This document shows, piece by piece, positions 22,415-31,850 of a DNA stretch of 64,000 bases (position 1 is its first letter; the number at the start of each line of letters is the position of its first letter). The notes beneath the pieces are model-generated. The model saw nothing but the letters and a program-made list of their open reading frames with translations. It was not told where the DNA came from and did not search any database. Made by a program: the position numbers and the translations under genes. The stretch comes from Nannochloropsis salina CCMP1776 (taxonomy: Eukaryota > Sar > Eustigmatophyceae > Eustigmatales > Monodopsidaceae), in contig SDOX01000016.1 of assembly GCA_004565275.1 (NCBI GenBank), positions 903,430 to 967,429 of the forward strand, read 5' to 3'.

Positions 22415-24862
22415 CTACTCATCCAAGCCTGCCAGACTCTCGTAGTCAATGGCCGTGCGCGTGTTCAATCCCTTGTGCCCACAACAAAATTCAAAGAGCG
22501 TGAGCCCCAGGAACGCCAGCAAGCCCAGGCCAGCCAGTCCCGTCAACGCGAGCATCGGCACTTCGTACTCGTTCGTGTACTCATTCCCTTCCCGCCGACC
22601 TTGGTCGATCAAATACCCGATCAGGACGTTACCTGCAAAGGAACAGAGAGCGCCCGAGACCTCCATGACGCCGTAGGCCGTCCCGTACGCCCGGCGGGGG
22701 ACCGTGAAAGGGATCAGGGCCATGACCAGGATGGGGATGAAGGACTCGCCGATGGAGAGGAGGACCATATCGTAGAGCGGGTCGAGGGCAGGATCGAAGG
22801 AGAGGGAGACGTAGGCATAGAGCACGAGGGCGGCCGACGCGGTGCACACGTAGAGCTGTCCCCCCATCTTGTCCATGATGTAACCGACCAAGGGGCCCAA
22901 GAAAATGACGAGGACGGAGGCGGAGGACGTGAGGAAAGCCGCTGATTTGGCGTCCCGCCCGAAAACCACCGTGAAGTAATGGGAGGAGAAGTTCAAGAAG
23001 ATGTGGAAGACGTTGATGTAGACGGAGTGGAGGAAAGCCAGGGCCCAGAAGGAAGCGGAGAGGGATACAGCGGTCCGGCGGAGCGCGAGCATGGACTGGT
23101 AGGTGGGGGTGTGCGATACCGCCGACAGGGAGGAGGAGGGAGCGAGGAGACCCCCTTCTCCCATACCCGGATGTACCACCAAGGACCCCGGGGACAGGTC
23201 GGCCCTCCCTGCCCCAGCGCCTCCCCCGGTGCCGCCCCCGCTACCTCCACAGCTCGGGTCCACGGACCGGCCCATGTAGGGATCCCGCAGGCCGTTCCCA
23301 CCCCACCCAGAGCCTCCCCCCGCCTGACTTCTGCTCCGACGGCGTTCGAAGGGGTCCTCCTTGGACTCGTCCGAGATGACGAGGAAGAGGACACCGGCCA
23401 AGGTGGAGAGGAGACAGACGACCACCGTGTACCACAGGCCACCCACGTAGCCGCCCAGCAGGTCCGCAGCGGGGACGACGGTGGCCCGTGAGAGGGTCTT
23501 GCTCAGGCAGGCCATGGCGACCGAGACGCCCACGGCGAAAGTGACCTGCGACTGGGCCTTGAAGACGTGGCAAATCACGGCCCGTTGCGCCACCACCACG
23601 GAGCCTTCGCCCAAGCCCATCACCACCCGTCCGACCAGGGCCCAAGGGTAGGAGCCGAGTTGGATGGCGACGGTGAAGAGGCATTGGCCGAGGAGGACGA
23701 GGAAGAGGAAGAGGAGGGTGGCGAACCGGTGGCCCCGCTTGTCGAGGAAGACCCCGCCCAGGAAAGGAATGAAGAAATTGGGCAAGGAGGACATGGAGAG
23801 CAAGAGGCCGTACCGGGTTTCGCTGAGGTGGAGGCGGGCGTCGTTCACCATGTAGACTTCCAAAGACGTCAAACAATTCTTCACGAAGTGGCCGCCAAAG
23901 GGAAGGACGGAGATCAAGAGGAGGAGGACCAACTGCCGCGGCCCACTCAGCGCCTCCGCCTTCATGGAGGTCAGGGGGGAGATGTCGGAGGCGGAGGAGG
24001 AGGAGGAGACCGAGGGACGGTACACACGGGGAGGGACGGAGAGGGAAGGCATCGCAGTCCCATACCCGGACGTACAGCCGGGACCTCGCTCTCCCCTGGT
24101 ACCCTCCTCCCTGCCTTCAGCCACGCCTGCAGCATCCATCCCGCTGTGACCAAGGCCTTTACCTCCCTTGATCGCCACATGGTCCACAAGCCCTCCCTGC
24201 TCCCTATATCTTCCCTTCTGGTCTCTCCATCCTCCCGGCCCGCTCCCTCTTCCTCCTCCTCCCCCACCCCTTCCTCCCCCTTCTTCACCCCTTCCTCCTC
24301 CTCCCCCTCCCGCCGCATCCGTCCCAGCTCTGAGAGGCAGGCGACCTTCCTCCATGAGGGAAGGCTCGCCGACGAGTACGGTGGAGGTGGGGGTACCCCT
24401 CTCCCTGTATTGTGGTGGTAACCCTTCTTTCCCCTCCTCCTCCTCCCGCGCGTGCTCTCCTCCCCGTTTCTCCTGCTGCTGCCGCGCTCGTTGTATCCAT
24501 CCCTCCTTGGGATGCTTCCTGATTCCTTCTTTGTCGCACGGTAGTAAGACGGAGGACTCGACTACCCCCCTAGGAGGGGATGGGGCAAGGGCTTGTACAG
24601 CCATGCTCTCTTTGAAACGGCGGTCCGTTCCGCTTGGTGAAGCGAAGGAAAGCAAGGGCGCTGGTCTTCCATTCCCCGCCTCGTTTGCTGCAAATGCTTG
24701 CGCAGATGACAATCGTGGCCCCCGTCCCTGCCCTCTCCCTCCCCTTCGCCCCCGTTTCCGCTTGCTGTTCCCCTGTCCTTTTCCCTTGGGGGCCGTGGCC
24801 GTCTTTTTCCCATCGTCTCCGGCAGTGTCCTCCCTTTTCTCCTTATTCTGGTCCCACGGCAT
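22415..24862 (-). CDS. Major facilitator superfamily transporter, MFSD1-like
   Basis: A single exon of 815 residues from the ATG at 24862 (an in-frame GTG lies at 24877). The first 280 residues are a basic, Gly/Arg-rich, low-complexity region, probably cytosolic. About residue 300 the 12-helix MFS core begins, with FGGHFVKNCLTSLEVYMV and, between helices 2 and 3, LGGVFLDKRGHR, the family's G-x-x-x-D-R/K-x-G-R-R loop. LVGRVVMGLGEGSVVVAQRA matches the helix 4-5 region of the MFSD1/SLC-type group. A long loop splits the two six-helix halves near the middle. A late GYIMDKMGGQ is the second-half copy of the loop motif. MFSD1 homologues are lysosomal or vacuolar dipeptide carriers; the substrate here cannot be told. 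Confidence 0.85.
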   Translation of the reverse strand: MPWDQNKEKREDTAGDDGKKTATAPKGKGQGNSKRKRGRRGGRGQGRGPRLSSAQAFAANEAGNGRPAPLLSFASPSGTDRRFKESMAVQALAPSPPRGVVESSVLLPCDKEGIRKHPKEGWIQRARQQQEKRGGEHAREEEEGKEGLPPQYRERGTPTSTVLVGEPSLMEEGRLPLRAGTDAAGGGGGGRGEEGGGRGGGGGGRGSGPGGWRDQKGRYREQGGLVDHVAIKGGKGLGHSGMDAAGVAEGREEGTRGERGPGCTSGYGTAMPSLSVPPRVYRPSVSSSSSASDISPLTSMKAEALSGPRQLVLLLLISVLPFGGHFVKNCLTSLEVYMVNDARLHLSETRYGLLLSMSSLPNFFIPFLGGVFLDKRGHRFATLLFLFLVLLGQCLFTVAIQLGSYPWALVGRVVMGLGEGSVVVAQRAVICHVFKAQSQVTFAVGVSVAMACLSKTLSRATVVPAADLLGGYVGGLWYTVVVCLLSTLAGVLFLVISDESKEDPFERRRSRSQAGGGSGWGGNGLRDPYMGRSVDPSCGGSGGGTGGGAGAGRADLSPGSLVVHPGMGEGGLLAPSSSLSAVSHTPTYQSMLALRRTAVSLSASFWALAFLHSVYINVFHIFLNFSSHYFTVVFGRDAKSAAFLTSSASVLVIFLGPLVGYIMDKMGGQLYVCTASAALVLYAYVSLSFDPALDPLYDMVLLSIGESFIPILVMALIPFTVPRRAYGTAYGVMEVSGALCSFAGNVLIGYLIDQGRREGNEYTNEYEVPMLALTGLAGLGLLAFLGLTLFEFCCGHKGLNTRTAIDYESLAGLDE

Positions 24863-25797
24863 CCCACTGCTTGTCACGGAATGGACACGTATGGAAAATA
24901 ACCAAGCGAGGCGCGTGCCCCCCCCCTTTCCCTCCGCCCGTCGGATGCCAGCCCCGTGCTGCTTATCACCCTATGTAGAGGAGCGTGCATGGCACACATC
25001 AGTGAATCGGGCACGAACATGGCACTGTTCAAACGCACAACGCAACATGCTACCGATGCGCCAGGCTACTTGTGCGTAGAGGCTCAGGGGGGTACATTTT
25101 TGTCAGCGTGCCTGATGTCATATCCATCAGACAGCGAGGTTACATGCAGAGAGACTCGCTTCAAATTTTGCTGTGACTGCCAACCCGTTTTGTTGTATGT
25201 GAGCAACTTACGATGGGTGGATGACGATAAATCGAAACCCACTGGTACATGAGTTAGAATATGCACGTGTATTTACGGTAGGTTGTTGGGGAAATTTGGC
25301 CGAATGGGAAGCAGGATAGGCTGCTGCGGCTAGCATGCGTGTTCAACTCGTTGAACGTACACGGAAAAGTGTTGGTAGCAACAATGGGACCGCAGGAGGG
25401 GTCACAAGACTCCTTCACGTTGATTTTTAGGGTGATTCACAGATAAAAATGTAGGAAAATACATAGCTGGAAAGACCAGACGAGTGGAATACACAGGAAG
25501 ACGGAAAAGGGAGAGGCAAAAACATCACGCGTCCGGGGAGAGGGGCAGGCCGTAAAACAAGCATCAACCAAGACACGCAGCAGCACTTGTTATTGAAGGT
25601 ACGCTGTTCCTTCTTGTCAATACTCTTCTTGTGAACGCGGAGCCAATGAAGGGAAATAAATCGACAAGGAGAGGCCCTGACACGTGATCAGGACCCAAAT
25701 GCTCACAGGCATGGGGAAATGACAGCCATCAACTTTGCTTTAAAGGGGACTCCTGCCTCTGTCTGCCAAAGGAAAAGAGGACTTTTAGTGCCACACA
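24863..25797. other. Intergenic, promoter side of the MFS gene
   Basis: No GGGA/TCCC tracts and no frame with family resemblance. Nothing further recognised. Confidence 0.55.
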
Positions 25798-26115
25798 ATG
25801 CCAGCCAACGTATGGGCGCTTTTTGCCTATGTTTTTTTTTTCACGGCAAGGACCGTTGCTTTTCTTCCATCGTTGGACTCGTTCGTTGACGCAACCTACA
25901 AGGCCCCTGACAAAACTGCCTTTACCCCCCTTTATACCACCGCCTCCTCCCCACTCATCTCCTTCTCCCTCTTCGCCTCGCATCACCGCGATGCCTGCAA
26001 CGAGCTCCCACTTTCGCCAAGAGCTCCCGAACCGAGGGAACCGCTTCCTCCCAGCCCCCATTCTCCCACGTCGCTACTCCCATGCCGGCGGAGGAAGGAC
26101 TCTCGTTTGAAGTAG
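25798..26115 (+). CDS. Possible first exon of a secreted or plastid protein (tentative)
   Basis: The frame starts with MPANVWALFAYVFFFTART, a basic-poor hydrophobic helix followed by VAF, which looks like a signal peptide with Phe at the cleavage site. The rest becomes Pro/Ser-rich and overlaps a minus-strand frame with higher GC3 codon use. I cannot find a second exon. It may be chance. Confidence 0.2.
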   Translation: MPANVWALFAYVFFFTARTVAFLPSLDSFVDATYKAPDKTAFTPLYTTASSPLISFSLFASHHRDACNELPLSPRAPEPREPLPPSPHSPTSLLPCRRRKDSRLK

Positions 26116-26234
26116 CGGGCGATCACACACGCTCTCTCCGAAGAGAGGAGGCGCGTGGAGGACAGACGGGCGTCGTATGCGTTTTTGGGGTTGACGCGCT
26201 CGACCACCACGTCCTTGCCTGAGGGTGGGAGAGA
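25983..26234 (-). CDS. Terminal exon-like block, unidentified
   Basis: After a pyrimidine tract and CTCAG acceptor the minus strand reads KDVVVERVNPKNAYDARLSS and continues with GC-ending codons to a TGA, finishing in a Gly/Ser tail. The acceptor accepts phase 1, the phase left by exon 3 of the GCLC fragment upstream, but the residues do not resemble that enzyme. It could be the end of another gene or of a rearranged one. Confidence 0.3.
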   Translation of the reverse strand, partial: SLPPSGKDVVVERVNPKNAYDARLSSTRLLSSERACVIARYFKRESFLRRHGSSDVGEWGLGGSGSLGSGALGESGSSLQASR

Positions 26235-26646
26235 GGGAGGAGCAAAATGATCCGCATATGCTTGAGTCAGATTGCGAGAGTCAAAACGCGGCGGGCTCGT
26301 ACTGGAAAAAGTCATCCCTTGCCCCCCTCCCTCCCTTCCTCCCTCCCTCCCTCTTCTCCCTACACCAATGAGGCATACTGCAACAACCAGGCCTGCATCA
26401 TCATCAACTTTCCTTCACGTTCGCCCTCCTCCCTCCCTCCCTCCCTCCCTCCCTCCCTCCCTCCCTCCCCCACCTAGGAGCGTGGGGCAAGGCACCAGGC
26501 CCATGCCTATATCGTGGCAATGACGCAGGAGATCAACAGCGATGGGCTGCGACACGACCGAGTCGCGCTGGGAGGGAGGGCTCCTTCAGCAGGCATTGCA
26601 GGGGGGCATGCCTCCTATCCTCGCCCAACGCTTGCATTTCACGTAC

Positions 26647-27493
26647 CCCATTTTAGCTCCGGCTTGACAAGTGACTAGTAAAAGCGGGGTTCAGGAGGGC
26701 GAAAGGGGAGGAGGGAGGGAGGGAGGGAGGGAGAAAGGGAGGGAGGGAGGGAGGGAGGGAGGGAGGGAGGGAGGGAGGGAGGGGGAGGCCCCCAGGAAGG
26801 GACGTCGAAGAGGAAAGCAGAGTGGGAAACGTGAGAAATAGGAATTCACAGAAAGAAGAGATGACATATGTTTATATTTGTGTGTGTACATGCATCCACT
26901 TGTCATTGGGGATGTGTACATGCACCCATTAGTCATTCGTCATAGGGGACGATGCCAAGGAGGGTGTGGGAAAAGGTGAGTTAGGTAGAACGTCATGAAG
27001 AAAGCCTCGGGAAGAAGGAAAGGGATAGAGGAAGGGGGTCGTAGGATACAGAGAAGGCTTTCGTGTCATAGTAAGACTACAATCGAGAATGAGGGTGCGA
27101 GGCCAATGAGGGCTAAGGATGAGTAGGAAGGAATGCCCGGAGGGAGGGAGGGAGGGAGGGAGGGAGGGGGAGAAGGAACAATCAACGAATCTGGACAAGG
27201 GTCGGAGAATGTAGGGACGGATAATCCGGGGGGGAATTCTCTCCACCGTACATGCATTGCTTCGTACGTGACGAGAAATTGGAGGACGCCGTGCTCCCGC
27301 ACGTATTGCAAGTAAGGGAGAGCATCTTCCCATGGGAGGGGTTGGCCCTCCTGTCAAAAAACAAATCGAGGGATATTCCGTTAAAATTATTGCTCATAAC
27401 GTAGAATTCTATGCGTGGAATTCACAAAGGCACAGATGGCGATATATTTGAGACCTTTCGTGCAGATAAATCTCTTACCTTCAGAAGGCCCAT
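26647..27493 (-). CDS. GCLC: Glutamate-cysteine ligase catalytic subunit, 5' fragment (3 exons)
   Basis: Join complement 27479-27493, 27252-27350, 26647-26674. Exon 1 encodes MGLLK with a GTAAGA donor; exon 2 continues EGQPLPWEDALPYLQYVREH and GVLQFLVTYEAMH; exon 3 gives SLVKPELKWG and ends at a GTACGT donor. The order, spacing and residues fit the N-terminus of animal-type GCLC (MGLL.., PL.WE, HGILQFL, LKWGDE). The enzyme makes gamma-glutamylcysteine, the first step of glutathione synthesis, in the cytosol or plastid. After LKWG the next residues should be Asp-Glu and about 600 more; none of the following 1.5 kb reads like them in any frame. So this is either a truncated or rearranged copy, or the downstream sequence is misassembled. 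The identity of the fragment is sure, its function is not. Confidence 0.75.
26707..26782. repeat. Long (GGGA)n tract
   Basis: A run of GGGA units broken by single AAAG interruptions. On the minus strand it is a C-rich tract lying between exons 2 and 3 of the GCLC fragment, ahead of the exon 3 acceptor. Confidence 0.9.
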
Positions 27494-28374
27494 GGTATCT
27501 CTGTCTAACGTTAAAAGGGGACTTTGCTTCTATGCAAATTAATGTCCCTCGTGCGTCCCTAAGGCCACAGAGAGTCCATGCGTGCAATTTGAGATGGATA
27601 CCGTGAGCATGAAGGCCTATGCATCGATCTTTTATCTAGATTTATGTGGTGCTACACAGGGGAGAACGCAGCGGCAGTAGGAGCGAACAAATGCATACGT
27701 ATGACGCACTGGCAGGCAGCGATTAACATGTTCTTCTGATCCAAAGGCTCCTTACCACGAACAAAATACATCTTCAAAGAGTCACATTCCTCGTATCTCT
27801 TCGACGTGAGCTATTTGGATACCCGATTGGATATTGATGTGGTAGGAATGAACTGCTTTGAGTTTTTCAGGCCATTTTTGTTTCGTGCGATAAGGGGAGA
27901 CTGTAACCTCGCAAACACATAACAAAGCCAAAAACATGACTTGTGCGGTCCTGTCCGCAAAATGGGGCATCAAATCCACTGAATAGCGTGTTTAGCTAGC
28001 ACCATTCTGTCATTTCCTCTCAACCTTTGCAAAAACATCGTTCAACAAGGTGGACGGATAAAAAACGGAATGCAAAGCCGACCGACCGCCAGGACGACAG
28101 TTCAAGGAGGGGGGCCAACAAATATTCACACATACCTAGAACCCGTCGTCTACTCAGTAATGTATGAGACCACTAGGTTTATGTGATCACTTGAGACGGC
28201 CGTGTGCAATGGTTGCACCAGGTGTGCGTGCAGGGGGCCGGTAAAAAAAAGTAAGCGTGCTCGCGTACGGTATTAGTCATCGCCTGAAAGGCTGCCTCAA
28301 GGCCTCTCGAACGCATCAATGCACTGCCCTCCCTCACATTCTCGACCTCACACCCTACGATTCATCCCCAGGCA
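27494..28374. other. Intergenic between GCLC fragment (-) and ferredoxin (+)
   Basis: Divergent arrangement, so promoters of both are expected here. Only short frames; no repeat or RNA gene seen. Confidence 0.55.
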
Positions 28375-28959
28375 ATGCTGCATGTAGCCTCTCCTTTCCT
28401 CCGTCGTCGTGCCCTGGCCTGTTTTATCCCGTCATCGTTGCCCCCTCCTTCGTCCTGGCAGGGAGATCGCGCCATCCTGTCTTTCACTGGCTCCACCCTG
28501 CCCAAATCCATGGTTGGCGATCTGAGAAGAAGACTACTGCGTCGGACCTACCACGGCACGGTCCCGCGGGCGAAAGACGTGACCATGACGTGGCACGTGG
28601 AAGGCGAGGCGATAGCCGTCACCGCGCCGGAGGGAAAGACGTTATTGGAGGTGGCGCACGACAACGACATCGAATTGGAAGGTGCTTGCGGCGGAGAGTT
28701 GGCCTGTTCCACCTGCCACGTCGTCTTTACCCCCGAGTTGTACGCGCGCCTGCCGGAAAAGAAGGAGGAAGAGGAGGACATGCTGGATCTGGCCTGGGGC
28801 CTCACCGAGACCTCTCGGCTCGGCTGCCAGATCAAAGTGACGCCCCTGTTGGAAAACGCCGTTATCACGATACCAGAAGAAACAAATAACATGCTGGGAG
28901 GGGAGGATGAGGGGAAGGGAGGGGCGGCGGGGGGACAGGGAGAGCCTTGGGCGAAGTAA
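28375..28959 (+). CDS. [2Fe-2S] ferredoxin, adrenodoxin/YAH1 type, mitochondrial
   Basis: 194 residues, one exon. The cluster ligands are Cys105, Cys111, Cys114 and Cys151, in the spacing C-x5-C-x2-C-x36-C with CGGELACSTC, which is the vertebrate/mitochondrial ferredoxin signature rather than the plant plastid one. The segment TSRLGCQIKVTPLLENAVI matches the conserved C-terminal strand of the family. The first 60 residues are rich in Arg, Ser and Leu without acidic residues up to Asp31, as in a mitochondrial presequence. Such ferredoxins pass electrons from ferredoxin reductase to Fe-S cluster assembly and haem A synthesis. The C-terminus has a Gly/Glu-rich tail after the conserved domain. 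The ATG at 28375 is the first that gives the whole presequence. Confidence 0.92.
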   Translation: MLHVASPFLRRRALACFIPSSLPPPSSWQGDRAILSFTGSTLPKSMVGDLRRRLLRRTYHGTVPRAKDVTMTWHVEGEAIAVTAPEGKTLLEVAHDNDIELEGACGGELACSTCHVVFTPELYARLPEKKEEEEDMLDLAWGLTETSRLGCQIKVTPLLENAVITIPEETNNMLGGEDEGKGGAAGGQGEPWAK

Positions 28960-29849
28960 GGGGCTGCTTTCGCCCTCCCTCCCTCCCTCCCTCCCTCCTT
29001 CCCTCCTTCCCTCCCTCCTTCCCTTTCTGCCTCCCTTCCTCTCCTTAATTTAATTTAATTGATTAATTAATTTAATTTAAATTTTAATTTAATCCACGAT
29101 CCTGGCGGGAAATGCCAGGCAGGAGGGCATGCGCCTCGCACGCTTGGATGAGTGGATGACGCCGCCTCTCGGGAGGAAAAGCCACCAATCACGTTCCCGG
29201 ACCTGACGCCTGGGGCATTTGAGATCACGACGCTTGTGAAGGACGAGCACATTTCTTCGAAAAAAACAAACAACAACATGCTGCTCTGAGTTAATCTTCA
29301 CCCCATCCCTTCATCGTTTCGATCAAGCTTGATTTAATGCTCCATTTAATAAGTCCGGCGAGAGGGGTGGAAGCCCCTGTGAACGGGCAGGCATCAGGAC
29401 CCTCCCCCTCCCTCCTCACTCCTGACCCCTCCAGTTTCATCGCGATCCCACCTTCCTCCTTTTCCTCCTCCGCATGTTTTCAGTTACTTCCCGCCCACCC
29501 CCCTCCCCCCTTCTTCCCCTCGGGCGCTACCTCCCTCCCCTTTCCCACTTCCTCCCTCACTTTCCTCAACCTCCACCGGAGACATCCTTCCGCCTCAAAC
29601 TTCCTCTTCCCTCTCTCCTTCATTTTTTCACATGATGTATCCTCCATCGCCCGTATCGAACGATTCCTCCCTGGCTATCACCCGCTTCTTCCTCCACATT
29701 CATCATCTATTCCCTTGTCGGCTTCTCTCACCTCCCCCACCTCCCCCCTCCACACGCTTCCTTCCTGTCTCTTCCCCGCCTCCCTTCCTCCCTTCAACCT
29801 CCTCCCCCTCCCGGCCCCATCCTCCCTCCCTTCCCCCCTCACTCTCTTC
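28960..29849. other. Ferredoxin 3' flank and low-complexity spacer
   Basis: Holds a (CCCT)n tract right after the stop codon, the AT-only patch, and then Pro/Ser-coding pyrimidine-rich sequence on the + strand that I take for non-coding. Confidence 0.5.
29041..29096. repeat. AT-only patch of TTTAA/TTAAT repeats
   Basis: Almost pure A/T with TTTAA units in both orientations, set sharply between GC-rich sequences shortly after the ferredoxin stop codon and its C-rich flank. It can fold on itself as an inverted repeat. Confidence 0.85.
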
Positions 29850-31850
29850 CCCCTTGAACGTCACCATCGCCGCCGGGGCCGAGAAAACCCCGACAGGGCC
29901 GTTCGAGACCCACTCCCTCAGTCGCTCCACAAAGGAGGATGAGGAGGAGGAGGAGGAGGAGGAGGAGGAGGAGGGANNNNNNNNNNNNNNNNNNNNNNNN
30001 NNNNNNNNNNNNNNNNNNNNNNNNNNNNNNNNNNNNNNNNNNNNNNNNNNNNNNNNNNNNNNNNNNNNNNNNNNNNACCTTTCGTCCACGGCCTCCCTCC
30101 CTCACTCACTCCCTCCCTCCCTCCCTCCCTCCTTCCCTCCCTCCCTCCCTCCTTCCCTCCCTCCCTCACCTTCAACCGTCTGTCCAAGAAATTCATGGCG
30201 CGAGCCCGAAAATGCAGCCCCCCTGGCTTCTCCCCTCCCGCTCGCTGCGCCGCTAGGGGAGGTAGGGAGGGAGGTAGGGAAGTAGGGAGGGAGATAGGTG
30301 AGGAGGATCGAAGACGATCGGCGTCAGGTGAGAAGGATTCAGAGCTGATGCCAACGCGAGCAAGAGAATCATCCTCCGCGCCCCCTGCTCATTCTGGCTC
30401 CCCTTCCCTCCCTCCCTTCCTCCTTCCCTCCCTCCTTCCCTTCCTCCCTCCCCTCCTCCCTCCCGCCCTCACCCGACTCCCAAGGATCGCGCCAAGGAGC
30501 GAGAGCAGCACCAACCCCAGAGAAAATCGCCAATACCGGAGCCCCTCCATTCCTAACCCAACAATGATGAGTGTGGAAGCACATCGCACCGTGTGCAAGG
30601 CCCAGATTTGGGCTGAGCGCAACCAAGGGGGGAGGAGGGAGGGAGGGAATAGAAGACGAGGGTGGTAAGAATATGCTCTTCATAAGCCGCAGACAGGCAG
30701 CCTCCTCCTCCCTTCCCCATTCCACCCCCCTTCCTCGCCCGCCCCTTCCCTCCGTCCCTCCCTCCCTCATTCCTTCCCTGCCTTCCCTTTCCCCCCTCCT
30801 TCCTTCGTCCCACCGAGCCCACAAGACGCCGACGAGGCACCTGCCCTGTCCCTCCCTCCCTCCCTCCCTCCCTGCTCACCCACGAGGTAGCGGAGGGTGA
30901 GGAGCGAAAGCCGGCCCGAGTCCAGGGAGAAGGTGTCTCGGACGGGGGGACGGGGAAGGGCCGCTGGCGAGCGAGTCACCCATGGCCCCGGCAGTACAGC
31001 GTGCTGGAGGAGGAGCGAGGAGGAGCGAGGAAGGGGCGGGGAGGGAGGAGGAGGAAGAAAAGGGGGGAGCGGGATACGGGTGTGGATGGTCGAGGAAAGA
31101 AAGGGAGACAGATCATCAATTCATGAAAGGTCATCATGTATACGCCCTCCCTGCCCTTCCTCCCTCCCCTCCCTCCCTCCCTTTCTCTCGGCTCTCCCAG
31201 CATCACCAAAGCCGCCCTCCTGCACGATGCCCATTCCCCCCCCCCTTCCTCCCTCCCTCCCTCGCCCCCTCCTTCCTCACCTGCATCGCCAAAGCCGTCT
31301 GCGTCAGCGGCGCCGGTTCCCCTTCCCCCCGCATCATGTGGGAGACGCGCTGGCGCCCCCCGGCCAGGGAGGACGCCCGTCCTCGAGGAAAAGAAGGAGG
31401 GGGAGGGAAGAAGGAGCTGTGGGACGCGTGGTGGCGGGGCTCCATAATGGGGAGAGGGGCTTGGGAGGCATGTTCTTCGAATGACGTGGAGGAGGTCTGC
31501 CGTGCCACAAACGTGCTTGGCCGCCGCCGGAGCCCAGAAGCAGAAACGGGCGGACCCGGTCCGCAAAGGGCGACCGGCTCAGCACTGCGTGGCGTCCGAG
31601 TTGGCAGGAAAGAGAGGAGGTGGGAGGCCGGTGAATCGCTGGAGCTCGGTCGTTGTTGGCTGTGTCGGACGGGGCGGGCGGTGGGCGGGGAAGGTAGCGG
31701 GGAGGGAGGAGAGGGAGGAACAGAGAGGGAGACCCCTGTGAGGCTTCGCGCTTCCCGGACCAAGGCCGACCTGGCCGCTGATTGACTTGGAGGAGCTGTT
31801 GGAAGGATGGTTTGGAAAGGGTGGGAACGGAAACGGGGTCGTCAGGTTGC
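29850..31850 (-). CDS. Unidentified multi-exon membrane protein, fragmentary (gap inside)
   Basis: Several blocks on the minus strand have GC-ending codons and splice signals, but I could not connect them all. About 31281-31400 reads QRVSHMMRGEGEPAPLTQTA and ends at GTGAGG. About 30885-30975 reads VRDTFSLDSGRLSLLTLRYL and ends at GTGAGC. 30473 to about 30600 holds a membrane helix, RYWRFSLGLVLLSLLGAILG, before GTGAGG. 30170 to about 30235 reads FRARAMNFLDRRLK before GTGAGG. Beyond the 100-N gap (29977-30076) about 29850-29940 reads VERLREWVSNGPVGVFSAPA. A further block near 31480-31560 may belong too. The MMRGEGEP and hydrophobic pattern faintly recalls DUF599 membrane proteins; this is a guess. 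Function unknown. Confidence 0.35.
29977..30076. other. Assembly gap (100 N)
   Basis: Placed directly after a (GAG)n run; real size unknown. It breaks the unidentified membrane-protein gene. Confidence 0.95.

Noticed and set aside
23567-24421. 284-codon + strand ORF
   Set aside because: Antisense shadow of the MFS transporter.
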